Positions 1 to 11,300 of a stretch of DNA of 64,000 nt are shown here, piece by piece. The notes beneath the pieces are model-generated. The model saw only the letters and a program-made list of their open reading frames with translations. It did not search any database and had not been told where the DNA came from. The first letter of the stretch is position 1; every line of letters begins with the position of its first letter. This DNA is from Nemopilema nomurai. Taxonomy: Eukaryota; Cnidaria; Scyphozoa; Rhizostomeae; Rhizostomatidae. The stretch covers positions 941,230 through 1,005,229 of the forward strand of contig ML133488.1 in NCBI GenBank assembly GCA_003864495.1, in the 5' to 3' direction. Position numbers and translations under genes: made by a program.

Positions 1-2787
1 AACAGGCATTTCAGTTGAATAAAGGCAAATAGAATCAAATCAAACAGTACAAACCTCCTTTGTATACATGCACATTGTCTTTATCCTGTTTTTAGGCGAA
101 AAGAATTTTAGTCTAGAAGAGGTACTTTTGGCAAGGCTATAGCCTTGGTTTCTCACGATTTTTAACATCTAGTAAAAACAGGCATTTCAGTTGAATAAAG
201 GCAAATAGAATCAAATCAAACAGTTCAAACCTCCTTTGTATACATGCACATTGTCTTTATCTGGTTTTAAGGCGAAAAGAATTTTAGTCTAGAAGATGTA
301 CTTTTGGCAAGGCTATAGCCTTGGTTTCTCACAATTTTTGATTTCCAGAAATAACAGGCATTTCAGTTGAATAAAGGCAAATAGAATCAAATAAAACAGT
401 ACAAACCTCCTTTGTATACATGCACATTGTCTTTATCCTGTTTTTAGGCGAAAAGAATATTAGTCTAGAAGAGGTAGTTTTGGCAAGGCTATAGCCTTGG
501 TTTCTCACGACTTTTGACTTCCAGAAATAACAGGCATTTCAGTTGAATAAAGGCAAATAGAATCAAAAAACAGTACAAACCTCCTTTGTATACATGCACA
601 TTGTCTTTATCCTGTTTTTAGGCGAAAAGAATTTTAGTCTAGAAGAGGTACTTTTGGCAAGACTATATAGCCTTGGTTTCTCACGATTTTTGACTTCCAG
701 AAATAACAGGCATTTCAGTTGAATAAAGGCAAATAGAATCAAATCAAACAGTTCAAACCTCCTTTGTATACATGCACATTGTCTTTATCTGGTTTTAAGG
801 CGAAAAGAATTTTAGTCTAGAAGATGTACTTTTGGCAAGGCTATAGCCTTGGTTTCTCACAATTTTTGATTTCCAGAAATAACAGGCATTTCAGTTGAAT
901 AAAGGCAAATAGAATCAAATCAAACAGTACAAACCTCCTTTGTATACATGCACATTGTCTTTATCCTTTTAGGCGAAAAGAATTTTAGTCTAGAAGAGGT
1001 ACTTTTGGCAAGGCTATAGCCTTGGTTTCTCACGATTTTTAACATCTAGTAAAAACAGGCATTTCAGTTGAATAAAGGCAAATAGAATCAAATCAAACAG
1101 TTCAAACCTCCTTTGTATACATGCACATTGTCTTTATCTGGTTTTAAGGCGAAAAGAATTTTAGTCTAGAAGATGTACTTTTGGCAAGGCTATAGCCTTG
1201 GTTTCTCACAATTTTTGATTTCCAGAAATAACAGGCATTTCAGTTGAATAAAGGCAAATAGAATCAAATAAAACAGTACAAACCTCCTTTGTATACATGC
1301 ACATTGTCTTTATCCTGTTTTTAGGCGAAAAGAATTTTAGTCTAGAAGAGGTAGTTTTGGCAAGGCTATATCCTTGGTTTCTCACGACTTTTGACTTCCA
1401 GAAATAACAGGCATTTCAGTTGAATAAAGGCAAATAGAATCAAATAAAACAGTACAAACCTCCTTTGTATACATGCACATTGTCTTTATCCTGTTTTTAG
1501 GCGAAAAGAATATTAGTCTAGAAGATGTACTTTTGGCAAGGCTATAGCCTTGGTTTCTCACAATTTTTGATTTCCAGAAATAACAGGCATTTCAGTTGAA
1601 TAAAGGCAAATAGAATCAAATAAAACAGTACAAACCTCCTTTGTATACATGCACATTGTCTTTATCCTGTTTTTAGGCGAAAAGAATTTTAGTCTAGAAG
1701 AGGTACTTTTGGCAAGGCTATAGCCTTGGTTTCTTACGATTTTTAACATCTAGTAAAAACAGGCATTTCAGTTGAATAGAGGCAAATAGAATCAAATCAA
1801 ACAGTTCAAAACTCCTTTGTATACATGCACATTGTCTTTATCTGGTTTTTAGGCGAAAACAATTTTGGTCTAGAAGATTTACTTTTGGCAAGGCTATAGC
1901 CTTGGTTTCTCACGACTTTTGACTTCCAGAAATAACAGGCATTTCAGTTGAATAAAGGCAAATAGAATCAAATAAAACAGTACAAACCTCCTTTGTATAC
2001 ATGCACATTGTCTTTATCCTGTTTTTAGGCGAAAAGAATATTAGTCTAGAAGAGGTAGTTTTGGCAAGGCTATATCCTTGGTTTCTCACGACTTTTGACT
2101 TCCAGAAATAACAGGCATTTCAGTTGAATAAAGGCAAATAGAATCAAATAAAACAGTACAAACCTCCTTTGTATACATGCACATTGTCTTTATCCTGTTT
2201 TTAGGCGAAAAGAATATTAGTCTAGAAGAGGTAGTTTTGGCAAGGCTATAGCCTTGGTTTCTCACGACTTTTGACTTCCAGAAATAACAGGCATTTCAGT
2301 TGAATAAAGGCAAATAGAATCAAATCAAACAGTACAAACCTCCTTTGTATACATGCACATTGTCTTTATCCTGTTTTTAGGCGAAAAGAATTTTAGTCTA
2401 GAAGAGGTACTTTTGGCAAGGCTATAGCCTTGGTTTCTCACGATTTTTAACATCTAGTAAAAACAGGCATTTCAGTTGAATAAAGGCAAATAGAATCAAA
2501 TCAAACAGTTCAAACCTCCTTTGTATACATGCACATTGTCTTTATCTGGTTTTAAGGCGAAAAGAATTTTAGTCTAGAAGAGGTACTTTTGGCAAGGCTA
2601 TAGCCTTGGTTCCTCACAATTTTTGATTTCCAGAAATAACAGGCATTTCAGTTGAATAAAGGCAAATAGAATCAAATCAAACAGTTCAAACCTCCTTTGT
2701 ATACATGCACATTGTCTTTATCTGGTTTTAAGGTGAAAAGAATTTTAGTCTAGAAGATGTACTTTTGGCAAGGCTATAGCCTTGGTT
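1..2787. repeat. 176-bp satellite array, 15 full monomers plus one partial
   Basis: Head-to-tail copies begin with AACAGGCATTTCAGTTGAAT at 1, 177, 353, 529, 705, 881, 1054, 1230, 1406, 1582, 1758, 1934, 2110, 2286, 2462 and 2638. The spacing is 176 bp throughout, apart from one 173-bp unit (881-1053). Copies are near-identical but fall into at least three subtypes, told apart by the tail before the next unit (AACATCTAGTAAA, GATTTCCAGAAAT, GACTTCCAGAAAT) and by linked changes upstream. Most monomers hold the perfect 16-bp palindrome CAAGGCTATAGCCTTG. The array runs off the left edge, so its full size is unknown. 176 is not a multiple of 3, so the reading frames seen inside it are not evidence of coding. 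The last unit is cut at 2787 by a retroelement. Confidence 0.97.
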
Positions 2788-3834
2788 GATGTCAGGTCAA
2801 GTAACAAGACTTGCTACTGGTACCATGTAATCTAGTAGAACCTGTTGCATGTAACCCAATGCCTTTAGAGTTAGACAAGATAAGTCATAAGGCTAAGGCA
2901 AGAAAGCCTGACAGAAAATCTCCACAGAATCCAATGGGTTAATCTTGGATGGTGAAAGGATGTCGGAAAGTCGGCGACTAAACCGACTACCCTCGGATTA
3001 CTCTAGGAACTGTGTTCTATTGTGTTATGCGGATGACACAGTTCTAATTTCTGAGTCGGCAGAGAAGTTACAAGAAGTACTTGACAGGGTAGTAGAAGAG
3101 AGCAGAAAGAAAGGTTTGACGATCAATCGCAAGAAGGCAGAATGCATGGTAGTTAGTAAACAGCTAGAAAAGCCACAATTTACATTGCAGATTGGAGAAA
3201 ACAGAATTCAGCAAGTTGGACGGTTTAACTACCTAGTAAGTGTTATAACAGATGATGGAAGATGTGACTCTGAAATCAAAAGAAGGATAGGAATGGCGAA
3301 AGATGCATTTCAGAAACTGGGGAAGATACTCAAAGATAGAAAGATGTCCGTGGATACCAAGTTCAGAGTGTTAGACTGCTATGTAAACTCTATCCTTACG
3401 TATGGCAGTGAGTGTTGGACAATCTCAAGTCAGATGGAAGGAAGACTGGAGGCAGTAGAGATGTGGTTAATAAGGCGAATGCTCCGAATGGACAGATCGC
3501 ATTACGAATGAAGAAGTGTTACGCAGAGCAGAAAAGAAAAGAATCTTGATGATATCAATCAGGAAGAGACAGCTGGAGTTTTTTGGGCACATAATGAGAA
3601 AAGAAAGTCTTGAGAACTTGACACTAACGGAAAGAATCGAGGATAAAAGGAGCAGAGGAAGACAGCGGCTGACCTACTTAGGTAGTCTAAGCAAATGGAT
3701 GGCAGGCCAACTGCCTGAGAGGGAGGGAGCAAAGGTGTCAGAACAAGAACTGATGAGAAGAACAAGGGATAAGAAGCTGTGGAGAACCATGATCGCCAAC
3801 GTCCTCGCCGGACATGGTACTTGAAGAGAGAGAG
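2788..3834 (+). mobile_element. 5'-truncated non-LTR retrotransposon inserted in the satellite
   Basis: This segment interrupts a satellite monomer. The 12-mer ATAGCCTTGGTT occurs just before it (2776-2787) and again just after it (3835-3846), which fits a target-site duplication. The insert carries the 3' part of a reverse transcriptase ORF on the + strand, with the catalytic YADD box, the thumb and the C-terminal tail, and ends in a short GAGAGA tract. The endonuclease and the N-terminal reverse transcriptase are missing, as in the 5' truncations typical of target-primed reverse transcription. The tail resembles endonuclease/reverse-transcriptase elements common in marine invertebrates (RTE/Jockey-like). 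The exact clade cannot be fixed from this piece. Confidence 0.88.
2945..3824 (+). pseudogene. broken reverse transcriptase C-terminal half
   Basis: Frame 1 (to 3511) reads through CYADDTVLISESAEKLQEVL, then the KKAECMVVSK block and a tail with YGSECWTIS and RRMLRMDR. These are hallmarks of the palm and thumb of non-LTR reverse transcriptases. Near 3495-3501 the frame shifts: the first frame ends at a TGA (3509-3511) while the next frame continues seamlessly as ITNEEVLRRAEKKR, FFGHIMRKESLE and RGRQRLTYLG to a stop at 3822-3824. An extra TCGC-like stretch, or a loss of two bases, explains the break. The aspartate pair is present, but the domain is incomplete and frameshifted, so the copy is dead. 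The stretch upstream of the YADD box is not alignable by eye. Confidence 0.88.
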
Positions 3835-4345
3835 ATAGCCTTGGTTTCTCATGTTTCTTATTTCAGTTGAATAAAGGCAAATAGAATCAAATATAGCACG
3901 CCAAACCGCCTATATAAACATGCACAGTACCTGTATTTGATTTTTGCGCGAAGAAATTTTGTCCTAGAATTGTTGCTTTTGGCCAGTTTATAACTTTGGT
4001 TTTTCATGATGTTTGAAATCCAGAAAGTCAGGCATTCCTGTTGAATAGAGAGAGAGAGGAAGGTAAATGTATCAGTTTAAACATGATCATCTTAGAACTA
4101 CAATAACGAAAAATTAACTTTTAGGTGAAAAAAGTTTTCTCACCAAATGGTACATTTGAATTAGCCAGAATTTTGGCTTTCAATGCTACTTTGCAACCAG
4201 AAAAAAACGATTTTTATTCGAAGAAAAAAGTGTAATGAAGCAGTTCCAACGTGTTTCCCTTGTGTATGCTATTTTTGAATCGAAGGCCTTTAGGCGAAGG
4301 AAATTTTGGGTTGAAATGGTACTTTCGGCTAGGGTATGACCGAGA
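3835..4345. repeat. decayed satellite monomers beyond the retroelement
   Basis: After the duplicated target the satellite resumes in strongly diverged form. The first copy (about 3835-4026) keeps TTGAATAAAGGCAAATAGAA and the order of later blocks. A second (about 4027-4195) starts with a recognisable GGCATTCCTGTTGAATAGAG. A third (about 4196-4345) keeps TTTAGGCGAAGGAAATTTTG and GGTACTTTCGGCTAGGGTAT. Blocks are in the same order and orientation as in the 176-bp unit, but with indels and many substitutions. This looks like the non-homogenised edge of the array. Confidence 0.75.
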
Positions 4346-4776
4346 GAAAAAGAGGGAAACTGACTAGTCTTATAGCCGTATGACATAAAATGTGGAACGA
4401 AAACTTCAGACTTTGCTCGTGAAACCTATGCATAAATCTTTCGTAACAATCCATGCCAAACTCATGACATATACAGCTGAAAATAAAACTGATGTTCATG
4501 AAAAGGAAAATAAACATTTTTGTTTCTGATTGACTGATTTAGTCACTTAGCCTTCTGAAGTAGGAAAACCACTGGCTTGATAGTCTTTAATTCCACAAGT
4601 TTTGCTTCTAGAATTGTTTTCTATCAGAATACGAAGTTCGATTGATAGGCTGTAAAGAATGCAAATCTTCGAATGGTTGCCAAGAAATAGAAGGCCATAC
4701 ATTCAAAGAAACAGGATATTTGCTTGTTTGAAAGAGCAACGCTGCTCAGAGTGAATGTTTCTGTTGAGGGAACGGG
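4346..4776. other. upstream region of CFAP90, no gene seen
   Basis: This AT-rich sequence lies between the last satellite remnant and the CFAP90 start codon. It should contain the CFAP90 promoter and 5' UTR, but I see no clear TATA box or other motif. The short minus-strand frames here have no recognisable content. Confidence 0.4.
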
Positions 4777-6709
4777 ATGGCTTTGGAACGGAAAAAGATT
4801 GTAGATACTCCTGAACAAGAAAAAAATCAGTTCATCGAAAGTGTCAAGGTAACCGTTTCTCATGCACATAACTGTTTATAGCATACAGTTTATAGCTTAT
4901 ACCAGTTGCAACAGTCACTCAATTTGTTCATAGCATTACTTGGTATAATTCCGACCAATTCCATGGACAAATTATTGGCTGGGAGCCTTCTTTCTCCATT
5001 ACAATTATTATTTTTGTTTAATCATAAAGCCAGCTATAATCATTCTTGTTTTAATCTACACTCATTGCTCAGCGGGAATGGAACATCAGAAAGGAGCACA
5101 CGGCATCAGTGTTTGAAAGAGAAGGAATAGAGAGCATCAGCCGGGGGGAGAGCAAATGCTATTCGTACTTCAACAACGAAAAGAAGGTATGACTGCTGAT
5201 TACGTATCTAACTGACAACTTAATTGACAGAGTTATTCAGCTCATGCAAGCCCATAATTGAAGGGGTCCAGTGATAGAAGGTTAAAGATAGGGCATGTAA
5301 AGAAATATATTGTTTTCGATTAGGCAAAGTCATTGGAAAGGTGTTGAGTGATAAATAGAGAAATCTCTGTAACCTGCGGCAATGACGGTTTGGACATATA
5401 AAGGAATGGTTAATCCAGCATAATTGTGCTTGGAGTCAAATACAAAGAGAGGCACATCTTAGGTTTAGAGAAAAAATTGTGGTTGTTGGCTGCACTGAGC
5501 ATTCTAGAAAATTGATGAGATCCATCTTTTTATTCAACTACAATTCGTTTCAAAGAATCCTTTGCACTAGAAGACCAGAATTTGGTGCATGCTGTCGCAT
5601 TTATATGGGAAACACGAAGAACATGATATTTTAAAGATGATAGCTTCTGTATCTTCCCGTCATACCTCTGCCAATTTCTTCATTGTGTTTTCCATTATTA
5701 CAAATCAATGTTAAGGAAAGGCAAGCAACATCCTTTGCTGTCGAAGAAATGAATTTCGAAGCAACATCTACGTACACATGCATTGGCTATTTATAATTTA
5801 GTTCTGTCTCCACCCCGCCCCCCTCTGTTATAACATAGAAGAACCGATTTCCCCGTAGCACGAGCCGGTATCTGTCTACGACCAGCGATTTCACGTGCAG
5901 TATGGCTACCACCAGAAAATACGGCGTGACGACCAAGTTCACAAGCTCGGACTTGATGTAAGGTCGGAGGTAAGTTGTCCCTTTCAGCTCTTTAAAGCCA
6001 TGTTGTATGTACCCGCAGCGCAAGGCCCTAATGCGGAATTATCGCAATATTTGAACCGGGCAACTTGAAATTTTACCCACCTAGACTAATCCTCATTTTT
6101 AACGCAAACTGGGAGCCTTTGTTTAGATAGTGTCCGGATTCCATAAAAACAAGTCCCAAGACGGGTTCTTCCTTATTCACTTCCCACACATGGCATTATC
6201 AAGTTTCCTGGCAGCCCGCACAAGAAGTACTTAAAATGCAAATTTACAAATGCGAAATTTCTTGACTTTGGGCTTATTCGCATGTGGGTTTATTTCTAGA
6301 CTGAAAAATGAGGCATGTTGCTCCTTGTGTCTCACTCTTCACTGCTTGTGAAGGCAAATACTACACGAGCAAGTAATCCAGGAATGTTCTTAACTTAATT
6401 TCCTTACCCTAAATGCTCTAAATAACAAGTCAAATCAAATCGGATAAACTGAAATGCTCTAAATAACAAGTCAAATCAAATAGGATAAACTGAAATGATT
6501 TTAGAGTGCGATTTTGTTGAAAATTGTTTGACTCGTTTACTCTTCGTTCTACTTTACAGGAAGAAGGCAAAACCATTCCCGTCCTCTCCTCCTCAGTCTA
6601 CGGCAAGCGAAAGCCAATCGACAATCCGAACAAAAAACATTATCGCATCGAGGTCGTCAGGCAGGAATTTTACAGAAATGGCGGAACAAGCATACCCTTA
6701 GAGCACTAG
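4777..6709 (+). CDS. CFAP90: CFAP90 (C5orf49) homologue, 4 exons, 148 aa
   Basis: Exons are 4777-4848, 5073-5186, 5859-5969 and 6560-6709. All introns are GT-AG and phase 0, and the frame stays open from ATG to TAG. The 148-residue product matches the length of vertebrate CFAP90 (about 147). Recognisable blocks are YSYFNNEKK (exon 2); SVYDQRFHVQYGYHQKIRRD followed by DQVHKLGLDV (exon 3), matching the family's LYD...RDD...LGL segment; and the diagnostic SSSVYGKRKPID followed by VRQEFYRNGG (exon 4). CFAP90 is an axonemal protein associated with ciliary doublet microtubules. There is no signal peptide or membrane segment, and the protein is small and charged. The N-terminal exon (MALERKKIVDTPEQEKNQF) is poorly conserved; its start was chosen because it is the first ATG giving an open exon with a good donor in the right phase. 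Exon 1 is the least certain part. Confidence 0.85.
6411..6492. repeat. tandem duplication of a 41-bp unit in CFAP90 intron 3
   Basis: Two nearly identical 41-bp copies (6411-6451 and 6452-6492), each starting AAATGCTCTAAATAACAAGT, lie about 70 bp upstream of the last CFAP90 exon. They differ at one position (CGGATAAACTG versus AGGATAAACTG), so the duplication is recent. Confidence 0.9.
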
Positions 6710-8351
6710 GGTTTCTTTACCATACCATACTACAAAGTTGTCTTAAACATGCTGAACTCGAATCAGCTTGGAAATTTCTAAACTGTATGTAAATGACATG
6801 GCTTGAAAGTATATTGCTGTATTGTCTCGCACTGCGTTTCAACTAGCATATGAAGAAAATAATGGACAGATGGGTGACGATAGGGTCAGAGTATTCGCTT
6901 GCTGTTAGGGCAGCAGAAGCACACATTCGAATCACAATAGGCTAGGCTCATTTGAACTGGCGGTCTAAAAGGGCCCAGAGCGCAGCAGCCTAGCTATGAG
7001 GAGGCTTGCTCGGGTGAATCTAATACCAGAACAGTTGGATATCGGTATATTGGCTGCAAATAATAACGGTAAGATAGTTTACTTATCTCAGGTAGATGGG
7101 CTCAGGACTCAGTGACCGCAGTAACAGCTGCTAGTGTGTTACTGAGAAGCAAACTTGCACCAAATGACTGTGAAAGGCAACTCAAAGTGCCAGGGGAATT
7201 CGACTTTTTACAAAACCGCTTGCTTGCGCTTGCAAAAGCTCAAGAGACACTTAAGGGAGCACACGTGATTTACATTGAGAGAAAACAGATAACTAATCTG
7301 AAAGATGCTCAGGTCAGCAAAATTATAATTCGGGTAGGTTAATACACGACGAGTTTGCCCATGAGTTCGAAAAATCCAAAATAGGCTGCTTTTTGCATCA
7401 ATTAACACCTGGCTGATCAATAAAACATTAACTGGGGCACACAACTCAGAAACCTGCCTTCTCGCTAGTAGCGGTAGAGTGCATTTGCAGGACTACCTTC
7501 TAATGCTCATTTGCATTTGCGTGAGGCTGACAGAGAACGGCCGTTGACGTGTCCTCATTTTGGCCGGCTACGTGACAGTGGAAAGCGGTTCATTGAATTC
7601 TGCCTTGCGCAATCTTGAGCGTACATCTAGCCATTCATATGACCCAACAGCGTGAGACGTAGCCCTTGTATTGCCAGATATTGCCACCAGTGTGTGTGTG
7701 TTCAAAACACCAAGCAGCCAGGCTAATTCCGACTACACATATAAAACAAACTCGCCGTATGATAAAGCTTTGTTTTCTTTTTCGAGATGAGCGGTTTGAA
7801 AAATGTCTGCATTCAGATGCTTTTCAATAAAATTCAAGATCTACAATAATTGGGTTTCGTTTCTGAAACATGATGAAAATTAATGCTACACTAAAAGTTT
7901 CTTGTAATTTCATAGTTTAATGAATCAAATCAAACGTTTATAACAAAAACGAAAAACAACCCTTTTCCAAGTAACATGTGGGTGTAGGAATTTCTCCACT
8001 GTCTTTCCACATTCATTGACCTATATCAGACAATTACTACTCTCGCTTGGTATATTTTCAACAAAATGGATCTGGCAGAATCCTACAGCGCCAGAGTGCA
8101 TAATTCAAGAAATTCCCTAAAAGTGAGTCGATGCCCACGAGTCAATAGTTCGAAACCCTGATTTCTACGATTACCATCGACATAGAAGATGTTTGGGATG
8201 CGGACCAGCTGGCTAGGAAACGCTTGGCTAACAATATAAAGTAAAACTCTAATCATACAACGAAAGGGGGTAGCAAAGTTGAAAAACTGCACAGCGTCTC
8301 GGTCGCGTCACAGGGGCGGATATTTACACGTGTTCCAGCGGCACCACGTCT
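6710..8351. other. convergent intergenic region between CFAP90 and RBM39
   Basis: Both flanking genes end here, so the stretch should hold two 3' UTRs. I see no exon with recognisable content. A plus-strand AATAAA occurs at about 7421 and another at about 7825. A minus-strand ATTAAA (TTTAAT on the plus strand, about 7916) lies some 430 bp beyond the RBM39 stop. None can be assigned with confidence. Confidence 0.4.
6872..6945 (+). mobile_element. possible degenerate tRNA-derived SINE head
   Basis: The segment has an A-box-like TAGGGTCAGAG (6881-6891) and a B-box-like ACATTCGAATC (6923-6933) at roughly tRNA-internal-promoter spacing. It does not fold into a convincing tRNA by eye (no matched acceptor stem), so a SINE remnant is more likely than a tRNA gene. 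This is a weak call. Confidence 0.28.
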
Positions 8352-11300
8352 TCATGACCGGGTCGGCTTGATGGTGGCGGTAGCAGATGCCGCGTACGGG
8401 AACAGCGTGTGATACGCTTCCATCTGCATCATCGCCGCCTTTATGTGGTGACCTGTGGGCAAGACAGATGAGGTCTTAAGCAATAGCAAATATCAAATGC
8501 TACCACGATTATAGAGAATCTATTGCCTTCCACCTATTATCTATTGTCGATTACTGCACCTTCGTAACTTCGTCGACTCCTTCGTCGACAGAATTACACA
8601 TTCACATATCAACCACCAACGGGAGGGTACGATTATAAAGGCGAAGCGCAACTACGAGCTTTGATAAAACATGGACCCACCCGCAAACCATCGTCCGTTC
8701 AGCGTTTGAATAACAGTCGCAGCAACATCTGGCAGCGCACATTTGACGAAAACTCGGCCCTGAAAACGAAACACGTATCCTGATTAATTGGTCATTTGTA
8801 AAATTGCTGTTTTAGCAAAAGCAGTGGTGTTACTTGCGTCATACATGGAGGTTTTACCATGTCATGCAAACTATTATTCATGCAGTAAAACACGCAAATC
8901 ATGTCAGTAAAACATGCAATATGCTTAAAATAATTCTTTTTGAAATGTATATAGAATGTAAAAATTACAAAAGTAATAACAAGAAATAATACAAGACAAA
9001 CTTGGTGTATAAACCGTTGTTAACCAAATAAATCAAGATTTCGATATGTGTTGAACTGCTTCACAGAATATCAAACTCAGTATTTTTCAATAAATCTTAG
9101 ACTACAATGTGTCATTTATTTCACCTCTGGATCTGTACTGTCAACATGAATATGTACAACTGCGCCTAGTTTTGAGATTTCCTCTAGAACGTCGTTTTTA
9201 ATATCCTCATCCCATCCAGGCTCTGATTCCCTGAAAAAGTAAGGCAAGCCGAATATTCAAATAGAACGTACTGGATGATTCTGACATATCAAATTCAATA
9301 GAAAGGCACACATCAATGCTACTGCCGTGCTTTGATGAAAGGAGCTACACTTTTATACTAACAGCAATTGCCATGATTGAGTGATGCTCATCTGGTGCAA
9401 AGACATTCAAAAACTGTCACTAAAAACGTATCGAAGTATTCTAAAGTGAAGCAAATTGCCTAGTTCTGCTAATAGAGTCTTTAAAAAAGAAGCTTACTTG
9501 GACGGATCAAACATGTTGGAGATCATCACACATGAGCTCGGTTGTGGGGTATTTTGAAGCAATGGCGTTTGAAGGACAGCCGGTACCAAAGGAGCACTTG
9601 GAACTTGCATTCCTACGAAGAACAAGTGAATACTAATTGCGGCAACGAACAAAGAAAGTTAGCATTCATTATCTTCGCGCTCAAAACTTATCGGCAATAC
9701 AAAACTTACAGCTCTTCTCGTTAAATTCAAATGTATCTATTAGAATAAGGTGACGATCTTGAGACCATGTAAGTGAAGTCCCCTATGTGCCAGAGGAAAT
9801 TCTCGTTATACATTGTTAGAGACAAAATGACTTCTACTAGCAAAAGCCCAAGTTCTCGAAATACTGGAATCAACTCATTCCAATATGGCAAAAATATAAC
9901 AAAAACGGGGTCAAACACTTGATCTGACTGGACACCAAAATAACTTAAAAGACTAAAGACATTTGCTCTAAGGATGCCAAACCAAAAATCCCGCACTGTC
10001 CAGTGAATAATTAATTGCCTTAATTAATTAATTGCCTATAATTAGGTATGACTTACCAACAGCATGGGTGGCGGCTAGTTTCTGCATCAGTGCTGCTCTT
10101 GAAGCAGCGTTCATTTCAATGCCGCCTTTCTCGGTCTCCTCGTCGTCTAAGAAAGACATCGACCCATCACTCCTTTCGGTGACGTTGCCAACTTTCATGG
10201 GTCGGCCCGCCAACTCGAAACCGTTGAGCTGATCAAGAGCCCTTTTGGCGGAATCGGCTTCCCGGAACGTCACAAAGCCGTACCCCTTGGACCTGCCACT
10301 TTCGGTGTCGTATATGAGCTGCACGTTATCAATGGCACCGAACGGTTCGAATATGGCTTTCAGCATTGCCTCCGTGATGTTGTAATGAAGGGAGCCTACG
10401 TATAGTCGACTCGGGCCACTCGGTTTCGAGGCCGACAGGGCTGCGGCTGCTCGGTTCTTCTCCGCCATCGTTGGCTGCACCATTATTGGCACCCCTAGGA
10501 GCTTCTGACCAGACAGCTTGATGGCCTGTTTTCAAAAGGAGAATGGCCATGAATGAGTAAACGAAGGGCTAAGAACATCAAACAGGAATAAATAGCGATA
10601 GCTGCCGATAAAATAAACCGTCTTAACTAAGCAAAGAAATTGCTTTATGGCCACAACCGCTTTGGGGCTAAACCATCTTTGAACAGGTTCTTGAATTTCT
10701 CTGAACCACATTTTCCTTTATTTCATAAGGATAAGGGTTACTTCTAAAATAGGCACGCTAATGTGGGGTCTTTCACATTTCACGTCACTGACAATTCTCG
10801 TACTTTACAGCATGCACATTCAGCGACACCATGGAGCAGAACTAAGCGAGTCTTCACCATAGTGGCACCGAATCCACGTATTATGGGATTATTTTCAAAA
10901 CATAGGAAATGCGTTCGTATGGTGACTAGCAAAACAGATACGCGCAGTTCCCTGTACAGAAAAGCAGATTTGAGCAGAAAAGCAAAAGACCCACCATTGG
11001 TATTGCAGACTTGTCTGTGAACTCGACATAGCCGATCCCCTTCGATCTTCTTGAGTTTCGATCGGAGATAAGTCTCACATCAAGAACTTGCCCAACTTTG
11101 GAGAAGAAGTCCATAATGTCTCTGATTGTGACATTTCGTGCCAACTGCATAATAAATACAGTCCTTGCATCCCGTTCCTCAGGAGATACATTCTCATCTT
11201 CAATTTCTCTCTCGCGGCTATAGAAAAAAATCGCAAAACTCGTAAAGAATTAATAACAATAAAAAGTCTTGGGCCGAAGTATTTCATACATGCTATCATT

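Noticed and set aside
1558..1749. 63-codon minus-strand frame inside the satellite
   Set aside because: It is satellite sequence; the 176-bp period is not a multiple of three and the frame is not kept in other monomers.
1..2787. CRISPR-like regular repeats
   Set aside because: The whole 176-bp unit is repeated with no unique spacers; it is eukaryotic satellite DNA.
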